This document shows, piece by piece, positions 54,469 through 63,092 of a DNA stretch of 64,000 nt. Each line of letters starts with the position of its first letter. Position 1 is the first letter of the stretch. The notes beneath the pieces were generated by a model. It ran no database searches. It was given only the letters and a program-made list of their open reading frames with translations, and was not told the DNA's origin. The position numbers were made by a program, and so were the translations under genes. This DNA comes from Rhizobium sp. CG5 (GTDB lineage: Bacteria; Pseudomonadota; Alphaproteobacteria; Rhizobiales; Rhizobiaceae): NCBI RefSeq assembly GCF_023701945.1, contig NZ_JABAEF010000011.1:149970-213969 (forward strand), in the 5' to 3' direction.

Positions 54469-54575
54469 ACGACAATCTTATAGCTGGCCACATGCACAAT
54501 AAAGATTCTCGAATATTTATGCGCGGCAGAGCACCACAGACTTGATGTTTTGTCCCTTATGGGTTGCATAATGTG

Positions 54576-54873
54576 ATGTTCACGATTAGACGCACCGCGT
54601 GATTATGCGGACTGGATCAAAAAGCTAAAAGACTTCCGCGCCCAAGCTCGAATTGCAGACCGTATTGATCGCCTAGCCGCAGGAGATCCTGGCGATGTAA
54701 AGCCGGTGGGCGACGGCGTGAGCGAACTCCGCATTGACTACGGGCCCGGCTATCGGGTCTATTTTGTCCGGGACGGATCGGTCGTTTATGTTCTTCTCTG
54801 TGGCGGCGACAAGAGTAACCAAGACAAAGACATTCGATTGGCCAAAAAGCTAGCGCAGCAATTGAAGGAGTGA
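54576..54873 (+). pseudogene. RelE/HigB-type toxin gene with early frameshift
   Basis: The ATG at 54576 starts MFTIRRTA, the standard N-terminus of the HigB-like RelE/ParE toxins of the 'addiction module killer' group. A TGA then closes the frame at 54600-54602. One base later, another frame continues DYADWIKKLKDFRAQARIAD, then VKPVGDGVSELRIDYGPGYR and VYFVRDGSVVYVLLCGGDK to a TGA at 54871-54873. The complete toxin would be about 98 residues with conserved RID/YRVYF motifs. The second frame has no start codon before residue 30, so a functional toxin seems unlikely unless frameshifting occurs. Confidence 0.8.
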
Positions 54874-54877
54874 CCGC

Positions 54878-55192
54878 ATGCCACTTGAGACATTCGAGTA
54901 CGACTCCGCCGAGTTCCTTGGAAGTGAGGAAGCTATTACGGAATATCTTTTAGCTGCCAGCGAAGATGGCGACGCAAACCATATCGCTCGCGCTCTCGGT
55001 GTTGTTGCGCGCGCGCGCGGCATGTCGGATCTTTCTCGGAACACCGGGCTTACCCGACCTGCTCTCTACCGGGCATTGAGTGGGGATGGCAACCCAGAGT
55101 TTGGGACGATCGCAAAAGTAGCTGACGCACTTGGTTACAGGCTAAATCTTGTACTGAAATCCGACGGCGGGCCTGTCGCCACTGCTAAGTGA
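54878..55192 (+). CDS. HigA-type antitoxin of the addiction module
   Basis: A 104-residue protein with FEYDSAEFLGSEEAITEYLL at the toxin-binding N-terminus and an XRE-like helix-turn-helix at about residues 50-90 (DLSRNTGLTRPALYRALSGD, then NPEFGTIAKVADALGYRLNL). This is the usual antitoxin partner of the HigB-like toxin just upstream (4-base gap; AAGGAG 7 bases before the ATG lies inside the toxin's last codons). Intact while the toxin is broken, so it is an orphan antitoxin that may still repress its own promoter or protect against related toxins. Confidence 0.88.
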   Translation: MPLETFEYDSAEFLGSEEAITEYLLAASEDGDANHIARALGVVARARGMSDLSRNTGLTRPALYRALSGDGNPEFGTIAKVADALGYRLNLVLKSDGGPVATAK

Positions 55193-55605
55193 CCGGCAAA
55201 CTCAAGCCTCCGATGGCCCGGTCCTTTTGTCCGTAGCAGATCGAGGCAGCGCATCTCATAACGTTTTAACGCTTTGAACGGATGTGAACCGCGCCACCGT
55301 CGACATTTAAGATGGTGCCGAAGCCCAGCCGGCCCAAGAAGTTGCGTGTCCGGAATGGGGGCCGGCAGGAGGCGGCAGGAAGCGAAAACGCTAAAAGCAG
55401 GCGCCCAGAGCGTGGCGATGGCATCCTTAAAAAGCGCTTCACGTCGATCTGGCTCGTCACCGTTCCAAAAAACCCACCGATTGTACGACGACTTCTCTAT
55501 AGCTCACTCGTCGTCGAGTTCGCATTCATTCGAGGCATCATACTTGCAAATGTGATCCGATGGATGCCGGTTTGCCCACTTCGAGTGGTGCCAAGCTGAG
55601 TGTCC
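55193..55605. other. intergenic stretch after the antitoxin
   Basis: Holds the right 24-bp repeat (55268-55291). A plus-strand frame at 55312-55599 ends in hydrophobic residues but has no homology that I recognise, and I do not call it a gene. No terminator is obvious. Confidence 0.4.
55268..55291. repeat. 24-bp imperfect direct repeat, right copy
   Basis: AACGCTTTGAACGGATGTGAACCG, two mismatches to the copy at 54445-54468. It marks the right border of the toxin-antitoxin segment. Confidence 0.6.
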
Positions 55606-56622
55606 TCACTCGTGAAACCGCTCCTGCCAGTCCTTGGGCCCGACGCCCAATCTGCGCTGAAACACCCGCCGCATGGTCTCCGGGGAGCCGAAACCGCATT
55701 TGCGAGCGGCGGCTTCGACGGAAAATCCGGTCTCCAGTAGCCCTTGCGCCCGTTCCAGCCGGATGATCTCGACCGCGTCGGCGGGTGTGCGGCCTGTCCG
55801 TTGCCGGTAATGGCGGGCGAAAGATCGAAGGCTCATTCCCGCCTGATCCGCCAGCGTGTCTAGCGTCAGCGGACGGGTCAGATTGGCCGAGATCCAGGCG
55901 TGAAGATCAGCGAACCTGTCGTCGGCGGTCTGGAGTCTCAACGGCGCGCTGAATTGCGACTGGCCGCCGGGTCGTTTGAGAAAAACCACCAGTTCGCGGG
56001 CGACGGCGAGCGCAAGTGTGCGGCCGTGATCCTCTTCAACCATCGCCAAAGCGAGGTCTATCCCGGCCGTCACGCCCGCCGAGGTCCAGATCTTACCATC
56101 GCGCAAAAAGATCGGGTCGCGTTCGAGGCGGACCTGCGGAAACCGCCCGGCGAATTCGTCATAGCGATCCCAATGCGTCACGGCGCGGCGGCCATCCAGC
56201 AAGCCCGCCTCCGCCAGTAGAAACGCACCGCTGCAAACTGACGCCATGCGTCGGGCATGGATCGCGCGATCACGAACCCAGTCGATCAAGGCCGGGCGGC
56301 TGCATGCGACATTGACCCCGCTGCCGCCGACAGCAATGGCGGTGTCGGGCGCCGGCCGCTCTTCCGAAAGGAGCGCGCACCGCAGCGCGATCCCCGAATT
56401 GCAGGTCACCTCCGCCATTTCCGCGACCAAGGCGATATCGTAGAGGGCTCCCATTTCGTGGTGGGCGCTTCTGTGCGCCATTTCATTGGCCGATGCGAAG
56501 ACCTGTGCAGGACCTGTCGCATCGAGCACCTGGGCATCTGGAAAGACAAGGATTTCAATCCGGCGCGAAATGGCGGTTGGCATCAGCATGGCATTTGGCA
56601 TGAAACGAGGGATAATTGGCAT
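55606..56622 (-). CDS. GlxA family regulator (DJ-1/PfpI domain plus AraC HTH)
   Basis: A protein of up to 338 residues. The N-terminal two thirds are a DJ-1/PfpI-like domain (RIEILVFPDAQVLDATGPAQ, MASVCSGAFLLAEAGLLDGR with the nucleophile-elbow Cys, RAVTHWDRYDEFAGRFP). The C-terminal about 100 residues are an AraC-type double HTH (LADQAGMSLRSFARHYRQRT, ARKCGFGSPETMRRVFQRRL). Start uncertain: ATGs at 56622, 56601 and 56589 all lie in or near a palindrome, and none has a good ribosome-binding site. Divergent from a DJ-1/PfpI enzyme gene, whose product shares the first domain, so it probably regulates that gene and itself. Confidence 0.88.
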   Translation of the reverse strand: MPIIPRFMPNAMLMPTAISRRIEILVFPDAQVLDATGPAQVFASANEMAHRSAHHEMGALYDIALVAEMAEVTCNSGIALRCALLSEERPAPDTAIAVGGSGVNVACSRPALIDWVRDRAIHARRMASVCSGAFLLAEAGLLDGRRAVTHWDRYDEFAGRFPQVRLERDPIFLRDGKIWTSAGVTAGIDLALAMVEEDHGRTLALAVARELVVFLKRPGGQSQFSAPLRLQTADDRFADLHAWISANLTRPLTLDTLADQAGMSLRSFARHYRQRTGRTPADAVEIIRLERAQGLLETGFSVEAAARKCGFGSPETMRRVFQRRLGVGPKDWQERFHE

Positions 56623-56631
56623 TCATGCCAA
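56595..56631. promoter_or_regulatory. palindromic operator TTGGCAT-TC-ATGCCAA with an extra half site
   Basis: A 16-bp inverted repeat at 56616-56631 (arms TTGGCAT/ATGCCAA, 2-base spacer) plus a half site TTGGCATGAA at 56595-56604 sits between the divergent GlxA-type and DJ-1-type genes. Spacing of about 21 bases between half-site centres equals two helical turns, as AraC-type dimers prefer. Binding by the GlxA-type protein is inferred. Confidence 0.55.
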
Positions 56632-56676
56632 ATCATTTCCTGTCATGGTCTCGGGGTCAAGACAGGAGAAAAAATA

Positions 56677-57360
56677 GTGTCCATCCGCTTCGGTATTCTT
56701 TGCTTTCCCAATGTTCAGCAACTCGATCTGACTGGCCCCTACGAGGTTTTCGGCTCTGCCCGCGATGCGCGGGTCGATCTGGTCTGGAAAAACAAGGCGC
56801 CTGTTCGGGCTTCGACGGGCCTGTGGCTCACGCCCGACCTGACCTTTGAAGAGGCGCCCGCGTTTGATGTCATCTGCGTGCCGGGCGGCGGCGGCGTGAA
56901 CCCGCTTCTGACAGACGAAGAAACGCTCGACTTCGTACGAGCGCAGGCGAAGACGGCGCGCTTCGTCACCTCTGTCTGCACCGGAACGCTGGTCCTGGGC
57001 CAAGCCGGACTGCTCGCAGGAAAGCGCGCGGCGACGCATTGGAACGCAATTGATTTTCTCCCACGGTTCGGGGCGACCGCAGTCAAGGCGCGCGTGGTTC
57101 GCGACGGCAATCTGATCACCGCCGGTGGTGTCACGTCAGGGATCGATTTCGGCCTGTCTGTCATCGCGGAATTAATGGGGCAGGATGAGGCGGAGACGAT
57201 CCAGCTCTCGCTGGAATACGCCCCGGCCCCGCCCTTTGACGCCGGATTGCCGGCGCGGGCGCGCCCGGAGATTCTTGCGGCGGCCCGTCAACGCATGGTG
57301 CGGTCCAGGGAAGAGCGAGAGGCGCTGCTTTCGCTTGCATCCAAGGCAAACCAAAAGTAG
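56677..57360 (+). CDS. DJ-1/PfpI family protein, isonitrile-hydratase-like
   Basis: A 227-residue single-domain DJ-1/PfpI protein. IRFGILCFPNVQQLDLTGPY, PGGGGVNPLL, and the nucleophile elbow VTSVCTGTLVLGQAGLLAGK with Cys101 match isonitrile hydratase and related hydro-lyases/deglycases. RAATHWNAIDFL follows. A GTG at 56677 is the start, supported by AGGAGA 7 bases upstream and by the DJ-1 core beginning at once; the frame extends upstream through the divergent gene without meaning. The reaction is not certain within this broad family. Confidence 0.87.
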   Translation: MSIRFGILCFPNVQQLDLTGPYEVFGSARDARVDLVWKNKAPVRASTGLWLTPDLTFEEAPAFDVICVPGGGGVNPLLTDEETLDFVRAQAKTARFVTSVCTGTLVLGQAGLLAGKRAATHWNAIDFLPRFGATAVKARVVRDGNLITAGGVTSGIDFGLSVIAELMGQDEAETIQLSLEYAPAPPFDAGLPARARPEILAAARQRMVRSREEREALLSLASKANQK

Positions 57361-57678
57361 TTGGGACCAACTTTTCCTTCGCCATGGCGTCCGAAACAAT
57401 CACGCATCGGAATTTCTTCGGCGCCTCCCGGAATAAGACGCCGCACAGCGAGCGATTCGAGCGCATAGATTAGAGTTGTCGTTTGGCGCTCGGATATCGT
57501 GTCCAGCACCGGATAGGCAAGCAATGGCCCTTGAAAAAAACGTGGCAGCAAAGCTCCTAAGCATTCTCGTCGGCGCTCAGAAGCTTTGGTTGCAGAGCAA
57601 GCGCTCTCGCAATGCAGAAATTGATAGAAAACGGAGAAGGCCGCTTCTTCTCATTTCACTCTGATCAGCTCACTCTGA
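57361..57678. other. intergenic region between convergent genes
   Basis: No gene is visible. At its right end a 14-bp sequence CACTCTGATCAGCT is duplicated in tandem (57657-57670, 57671-57684), and the second copy overlaps the stop region of the FecE-type ATPase gene. Confidence 0.4.
57634..57652 (-). terminator. weak terminator of the siderophore ABC operon
   Basis: On the minus strand GAGAAG pairs with CTTCTC over a 7-base loop, followed by CGTTTTCT. It lies about 30 bases after the ATPase stop. Short stem, so low confidence. Confidence 0.35.
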
Positions 57679-58494
57679 TCAGCTCGGCAAGGAGTCTCGC
57701 GCACGGGTCGGACCAGATGCAATAACGGAGAGCGGATATATCGCGGTAAACTGTCCGTTCTCGACATCCACTGTCCGGCAATCCACGCCATAGACTGCGG
57801 CAATCATAGCCGGCGTCAGGATATCGCGCGTTGCACCGAATGAATGCATGGCACCTCCTGCCAAAACCAGCGTGCTGTCGGCGTAACGCGTGGCGAGGTT
57901 CATATCGTGCAGAATGGCCAGCGTCACGATCTGGTGTTGCCTCGTATAGGCCAGAACTGCATCCAGCATCTGCAACTGATTGGCCAGATCCAGCGCAGAG
58001 GTCGGCTCGTCCAGCAGGAGCAGTCTAGGTTTGCGCACGAGCGCCAGGGCAAGAGAAATCATCTGCCGTTCGCCGCCAGAAAGCCAGGCCGGATGGCTGT
58101 TGGCAAAGTGTGACAGGCCCAGCATCTCGAGGGTTTCCTCGGCAAGACGAAAGCTGTCATGGGTGGCCCGCCAGGAATGCCGCCCGCCGTTCTGCGCCAA
58201 AAGCAGCAGTTCGAAGACGCTCAACTGGACAGTCAGGTGGCTGACGTCCTGGGCGACATAGCCAACCAAGCGGGACCGCAGGGCAGGCTTTACCGACAGA
58301 AGGTCCGTTTTGTCTATCGTGGCCCGCCCCGATGCCGGCCGAAGCGCGCACAGGCCTTTCATGAAGGTCGACTTGCCCGCGCCGTTCGGCCCCATCACCG
58401 CGAGCACTTCACCGGCCCTCGCCTCGATCCTTACGTTGCGGACAATCGCCTTGCGACCGATCGAAACACCGTAGTCGTGCAGCTTCAAGGTCAT
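57679..58494 (-). CDS. iron-siderophore-type ABC transporter ATP-binding protein (FecE family)
   Basis: A 271-residue ATPase: Walker A GPNGAGKST, signature LSGGERQMISLALAL, Walker [13 protein letters not shown], switch His in LAILHDMNLA. The ILHDMN and QMLDAVLAYTR patterns are those of FecE/FhuC/BtuD importers. The start overlaps the permease stop by 4 bases (58491-58494). The last residues read through a 14-bp tandem repeat, so the C-terminus may have been altered slightly. Confidence 0.92.
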   Translation of the reverse strand: MTLKLHDYGVSIGRKAIVRNVRIEARAGEVLAVMGPNGAGKSTFMKGLCALRPASGRATIDKTDLLSVKPALRSRLVGYVAQDVSHLTVQLSVFELLLLAQNGGRHSWRATHDSFRLAEETLEMLGLSHFANSHPAWLSGGERQMISLALALVRKPRLLLLDEPTSALDLANQLQMLDAVLAYTRQHQIVTLAILHDMNLATRYADSTLVLAGGAMHSFGATRDILTPAMIAAVYGVDCRTVDVENGQFTAIYPLSVIASGPTRARDSLPS

Positions 58495-59585
58495 CGCGGA
58501 TCTCCCTTGGTCTGGCGGAGCACGAGAAATATGAAGAACGGCAGTCCGGTGAGCGACGTCACCATGCCGAGCGGCAAAACAGCACCCGGCACGATGATCT
58601 TGGTCGCGAGCGACGCCATGGTAGCAAACACCGCGCCGACGGCAATCGTCGCTGCGATCGTGAACCGGTGATCCTCGCCGACCAGCATGCGCGCCACATG
58701 CGGCGCCACCAGGCCGATGAAGCCAATGATGCCGACCACCGCCGTGACGGCGCCTGCCAGCATGGCAGCAATCGTCAGCATCAGGATACGCAGGAAACGG
58801 ACGTTGACGCCGTAGACGGTTGCCTGTTCACCAAAGCTGCGCAACGTGGTGAGCGACCAGGCATGAAAGAGCACCACCGGCAGCGTGACGGCGCAGATCG
58901 CGCCAGCAATCCCGACTTTCAGCCAGGTGGCACGCTGTAGCGACCCCATCAGCCAGAAGACGATGCTCTGGAGCTGATCGACACTGGCCATGTACTGCAC
59001 CAGGGACAGCAGCGAACTGAAGACGAAATGCAGAGCAATACCGAGCAGCGTGATGGACTGGACGCTTGCGCCACCCCGCGACAGGCCTAGCACCAGGCCG
59101 GCGGCCAGGAGTGCAAACAGGAATGCGTTGACCGCGGTAATCAACTCGGGCGGCAACCAGGGCATGATGGTGGTGATCGACACGCTGAACCCGAGAGACA
59201 GTGCTGCGCCAAAGCCAGCGGCCGACGAGACGCCCAGGGTAAAGGGTTCAGCCAGCGGATTATCGAGGATGGTTTGCATCAGCAGACCGGACAAGGACAG
59301 GCTGATGCCCGTGATAAGGGCCATCAGCGTCATCGGCATGCGCAGTTCCCACACGACAAATCGAGCACTGGCCTCGGCCGAGCCGGGGAACAGCAAAACA
59401 TTGACGACCTCGTTCAGCGACAAGGTGCCCGATCCAACCAGGATATCGATGACGAACACGCAGAGCGCCATCAGCGCCAAGGCCAATAGAATGAGCAGGC
59501 GACGGATGACAGAGTTGCCATAGTCTGTCGCTGCCGGTTGCAACCGTTGGCGTTCTAACTCAGTCTCGGAAATCGCTGTCATCAT
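58491..59585 (-). CDS. FecCD-family iron ABC transporter permease
   Basis: A 364-residue permease with about ten helices. VVWELRMPMTLMALITGISL, LLMQTILDNPLAEPFTLGVS, and GIIGFIGLVAPHVARMLVGE are the BtuC/FecCD hallmarks. I use the ATG at 59585 (MMTAISETEL); longer starts exist but lack ribosome-binding sites. A single permease gene implies a homodimeric channel. It lies about 97 bases downstream of the binding-protein gene. Confidence 0.9.
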   Translation of the reverse strand: MMTAISETELERQRLQPAATDYGNSVIRRLLILLALALMALCVFVIDILVGSGTLSLNEVVNVLLFPGSAEASARFVVWELRMPMTLMALITGISLSLSGLLMQTILDNPLAEPFTLGVSSAAGFGAALSLGFSVSITTIMPWLPPELITAVNAFLFALLAAGLVLGLSRGGASVQSITLLGIALHFVFSSLLSLVQYMASVDQLQSIVFWLMGSLQRATWLKVGIAGAICAVTLPVVLFHAWSLTTLRSFGEQATVYGVNVRFLRILMLTIAAMLAGAVTAVVGIIGFIGLVAPHVARMLVGEDHRFTIAATIAVGAVFATMASLATKIIVPGAVLPLGMVTSLTGLPFFIFLVLRQTKGDPR

Positions 59586-59682
59586 AAAACTGCCGTCGTA
59601 TACAAATTGAGGTGACGGATCGCCCGCTTTGCCGGTAGGGCGATCCATCTTGTTGAAAATCGGCGCTGTTTGATATTCCAGC

Positions 59683-60831
59683 TTATTTGACGGTCGGCGC
59701 CTTTGCACCAAACGTGACCGGCAGGTCGGCTGGAAGGCCTGTGAACTTCGAAATCAGGGTGTGCAGGTTGGCGTCGGGATCCAGGGCCTTCAGCTGTTCC
59801 GGATAGAATGCCTTGGCCATATATTCGACGGCATAGATGTTCCAGGCGCTGGCATAAAGCTGGTGATAGAGCCCGAAGACGCGGCCATCCTTGACGGCCT
59901 TGATGTGCTCGAAGCCCTTGCGCTGTTCGAGCACGGCGAGCGCAGCCTCAATCTTCTTCGGATCGCTGTTGATCCCGAATGGCGGTGATACCGATCCATC
60001 GTTGGAAAATGGCGAGCCGGTCATGACGAAGACGTCAGGCGCCTTTGCAATCACGGTTTCGAGGGTGACGTCGCCGGTGCGGCCTTTGACGAGTTCGCTG
60101 CCGAGATTGACGCCGCCGGCCGCTGTCGCCAACTTGCCCCAATAGACGTCGCCATGGGTAAAGCAGCAGGAATCAATGCCCTTCTGACCGGCCTTGGCCT
60201 CCACGAAGACGCTTGGCTTTGGCTGACCGGCAATCGCCGTATTGATGGCGGCGATATGCGAAGCGTAGAAGTCGGTAAACTCCTTGGCTTCCTTTTCGCG
60301 ATTGAACACTGTTCCGATCAGCTGAACGGTTTTGGGGACATTGACGACCGGCTCCATTTCCGTATCGACAAGAATGATCGGAATGCCGAGTGTCTTCAGT
60401 CGATTGAAAAGGTCCGCATCTTCCAGAGCCTGGCGTACGCGAACCTGGAAAATCAGAAGATCCGGCTTGCTGACGGCCAGCTGCTCCAGATTGACCTGGC
60501 CTTCATCGCCGAACTTCATGTCGATCGGCCTGGCCGAACTTTCGGGCCACGCCTTTTGAAACGCGGCCCAGGTCTGCGGGTCCGAGCGGATCAGAATGTT
60601 GTTCCAGGCTACCATGCGTTTGAAGGGGTCTTCCCGATCAAGCAGCGCCAAAGCGAACAGATCGCGGCCGTCCTGAACGACGACCCGCTGCGGCTCCGCC
60701 TTGATCTCGACGCTGCGGCCCGAGACGTCCGTGACCGTAATTGGGTATTGCGTTGCCTGGGCGGCGGCAAGCGTCAGGGCAAATGTGGCAGCCAGGCCAA
60801 GCGACCGCAGGAAATGGTTTCTGATTCTCAT
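59683..60831 (-). CDS. iron-siderophore-type ABC transporter substrate-binding protein
   Basis: A 382-residue periplasmic receptor with a Sec signal (RIRNHFLRSLGLAATFALTL, cleavage after AAAQA). The first lobe reads YPITVTDVSGRSVEIKAEPQ, RVVVQDGRDLFALALL, the second AVLEQRKGFEHIKAVKDGRV. The type III (helical backbone, TroA/BtuF-like) fold fits siderophores, haem or cobalamin. A paired Cys-Cys (DSCCFTHGD) is unusual. AAGGACT is 8 bases from the ATG. First gene of a three-gene operon (receptor, permease, ATPase). Iron is the family expectation; cobalamin is possible. Confidence 0.88.
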   Translation of the reverse strand: MRIRNHFLRSLGLAATFALTLAAAQATQYPITVTDVSGRSVEIKAEPQRVVVQDGRDLFALALLDREDPFKRMVAWNNILIRSDPQTWAAFQKAWPESSARPIDMKFGDEGQVNLEQLAVSKPDLLIFQVRVRQALEDADLFNRLKTLGIPIILVDTEMEPVVNVPKTVQLIGTVFNREKEAKEFTDFYASHIAAINTAIAGQPKPSVFVEAKAGQKGIDSCCFTHGDVYWGKLATAAGGVNLGSELVKGRTGDVTLETVIAKAPDVFVMTGSPFSNDGSVSPPFGINSDPKKIEAALAVLEQRKGFEHIKAVKDGRVFGLYHQLYASAWNIYAVEYMAKAFYPEQLKALDPDANLHTLISKFTGLPADLPVTFGAKAPTVK

Positions 60832-61293
60832 TCGGGAGTCCTTTGATGAACAAATTCAAAGAAAACGCCCCTCCCGACCACATGGACACCACGTGCGAAA
60901 CTGCCTAAATCTAGGCAATTACCGATTTCCAAAGGTCTTTTGTCCGAAAAACATGACAACGTCAATCAACATTTAATGCTGTGCTGCAGCGGGCATCGTT
61001 TGCCTCTGTGCATTGAAACCGCTACCAATTCATCAGGGCGCATAATGAAATACGGGACGCCTTGAACCAATTCGAACCTAAGGCACACCAAACCCCACAG
61101 CTCCATCCGTGGCGCTACAAATCTTATTCGTGCACCAATGCAGATCTCCGTCAGCTTCGCCGCAAAACATGTCACCCCTTAAATCATTGGTATTGTTTCA
61201 TTGAGTAAAGTCCTGGGACGTTTAAACGTCTCTCCGAATTGAATGCACGCGAATTACCAGCATCTGAGTTGTTAAGAGAAAACGAAGAGTGCC
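60832..61293. promoter_or_regulatory. divergent intergenic region with a 14-bp palindrome before the GGDEF gene
   Basis: 462 bases, AT-rich at 60900-60980, between the siderophore importer and the cyclase gene. A perfect palindrome GACGTTTAAACGTC lies at 61217-61230, 64 bases before the cyclase ATG. No clear Irr or RirA box was found by eye in front of the importer. Confidence 0.4.
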
Positions 61294-62523
61294 ATGCGTT
61301 TCACTGAAATGTTAAACCCTTACGCATTTGTTGGATCCGAAATCGTATCGGAGCACCAAATCGTTGCCACTATTCGAGAGCTCTATAGTAGCAAGCCTCA
61401 TATTGCTGCCACGTTGGGAATATGCCTTGCTGCTTTAAGCGGCGCATCTTCTGGGTCTGTCCGGCTGTGTCTTTTGGCGGCATCCATCGCGGTGGGGTGC
61501 CTTCTATTTCGCATTTTTATTGAATTTCGTTTCATTACTCGGCCACCGGGGGCTTTCGAAAGGAAATGGATCCGCCTCTTCGTCACCGGCTCATTGATGT
61601 CGGGGGTTGGTTGGGGGTTTTCCGGAGCGTTGTTGCTTTGCAGCAGTTCGCCAACCACGCAAATCATCATCATGGGTGTTGTGTGCGCGATCGTCCAAGG
61701 GGCGGCCGGCCGCGCTTACATGATGCCGGGCACCGCGTTCTTGAACATCATCTCTGTCCTTGGACAAATAAGCATTGCGGCGCTGATGGGCGGCAACCCT
61801 ATCTTAGCTGTCTTGGCATTGGTGTACTTCTGGATTCTATCGTCATTTATTGTCCAGATGGTAAAAAATCGTATGATTCAATTGCACGCTGAACATAGGG
61901 CGACCCAACTGCTGGAGGAAATCACCGAGAAAAATGAACTCCTTCGGATCTCGAACGAAAAACTCGCGGCGACAGCTTTCGAGGATTCGTTGACTGGATT
62001 AGCAAACAGGCGGAAATTCGACATCGCGATTGTAGAAGCTCTTGCAAACGCGAAGCGTGACAATAGGGACATCTCCCTGATGATCATTGACGTAGATCAT
62101 TTCAAAGCCTTCAACGATAACTACGGGCATCAAGCTGGCGACCAGTGTCTACAGATCCTCTCAAATGCAATCAGCTTATGCATACCGGATGACGGCCTTG
62201 TTGCACGCTATGGCGGCGAGGAATTCGTGGTCCTTTTGCCCAACTACGATCAGGCAAGCGCGGTTATTTTGGCTGAACGGACACGGCTCGCCGTTCAGTT
62301 TGCCGGACTCAGCAACCTTCCGAAATCTCCCCCTCACCAAACCATTAGTATCGGATTGATCTCTTGCCGACCTGATTTGGGCCTAACTCCCGAAGAATTA
62401 TTATCAGGGGCAGATGCGGCTCTCTATGATGCGAAGCGAAAAGGTAGAAATTGCCTGCGCATAACACGGCAGTTGCGGGGCGTTGATGCAACGTTCAACG
62501 ACAGGTCATCATTCGGTCTTTGA
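61294..62523 (+). CDS. membrane-bound GGDEF diguanylate cyclase
   Basis: A 409-residue protein. Residues about 35-195 contain five or six transmembrane helices (LGICLAALSGASSGSVRLCL, IIIMGVVCAIVQGAAGRAYM, LAVLALVYFWILSSFIVQMV). A short coiled coil (QLLEEITEKNELLRISNEKL) leads to the catalytic domain: DSLTGLANRRKFD, DVDHFKAFNDNYGHQAGDQ and the active-site GGEEF at residues 307-311. The RxxD product-inhibition site five residues upstream is absent (PDDG instead), so feedback inhibition should be missing. It makes cyclic di-GMP; the signal for the membrane part is unknown. No neighbour suggests an output. Confidence 0.93.
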   Translation: MRFTEMLNPYAFVGSEIVSEHQIVATIRELYSSKPHIAATLGICLAALSGASSGSVRLCLLAASIAVGCLLFRIFIEFRFITRPPGAFERKWIRLFVTGSLMSGVGWGFSGALLLCSSSPTTQIIIMGVVCAIVQGAAGRAYMMPGTAFLNIISVLGQISIAALMGGNPILAVLALVYFWILSSFIVQMVKNRMIQLHAEHRATQLLEEITEKNELLRISNEKLAATAFEDSLTGLANRRKFDIAIVEALANAKRDNRDISLMIIDVDHFKAFNDNYGHQAGDQCLQILSNAISLCIPDDGLVARYGGEEFVVLLPNYDQASAVILAERTRLAVQFAGLSNLPKSPPHQTISIGLISCRPDLGLTPEELLSGADAALYDAKRKGRNCLRITRQLRGVDATFNDRSSFGL

Positions 62524-62770
62524 TGGCATTGGTGCACGAATAAGATTTCAACGTTTCCTGTCTATTCAGCTGATATCCCCACCAGCTTGATTGATGCCGC
62601 ATAAGCACGCTGGCCGCCGCCATCGCATCGCTAAGATGAAGTTCAAGGGTAAGCGGGTAGGCCATCCCACGTAGCGCGGTATCGAAAGATCGCTCATTTT
62701 CGGCATGAATCATGCGGAGAAACCTATGAGCGACAGTGTGAATCAGGCTCGTGCCTCCCCTGCCGACGGT
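62524..62770. other. stretch between cyclase and maleylacetate reductase relic
   Basis: A minus-strand frame (62495-62713) is in phase with the relic upstream and has protein-like composition, but no recognisable family and no ribosome-binding site. I see no other feature. Confidence 0.3.
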
Positions 62771-62953
62771 TCAACCGAACAGGGTGGCGACAGGTTGAAG
62801 TACCTCGGCCGCGGCGTCTGCATTATAGGCCGCCGATTGCGGCAGGAGGATCGAGTGGGTCTCGGCATGTGGCAGATCGAACGTTCCGCCCAGCGTGTGA
62901 CAGAGCTTGTGGTGGGATTCAGATTGCAGGTGAATTGCATGCTCATTCCATTC
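62771..62953 (-). pseudogene. maleylacetate reductase / iron-type alcohol dehydrogenase C-terminal remnant
   Basis: The minus strand encodes NEHAIHLQSESHHKLCHTLG, then GTFDLPHAETHSILLPQSAA and YNADAAAEVLQPVATLFG before a TGA at 62773-62771. HHKLCHTLGG and LPHAETH contain the metal-binding histidines of maleylacetate reductases, the last enzyme of the hydroxyquinol/chlorocatechol routes to 3-oxoadipate. Only about 58 of about 350 residues remain; the N-terminal part and the last 100 residues are missing. It lies downstream of an aromatic-acid-type MFS relic. Confidence 0.75.
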
Positions 62954-63092
62954 GCTTCCTTACCTCGACCACGCCGTTGCCTCCTTGAGGCTTCGGAGAC
63001 CGGATGTCCGACTGTCTCGACACATCCGGCTTGCCGCTCAATAATGAGGCCGGCATCATGCGTTCCAGCACGCTGCCGGCCGGAACGGGCAG

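Noticed and set aside
55312..55599. 95-codon frame after the antitoxin
   Set aside because: No ribosome-binding site or family resemblance; basic, low-complexity N-terminus typical of spurious frames.
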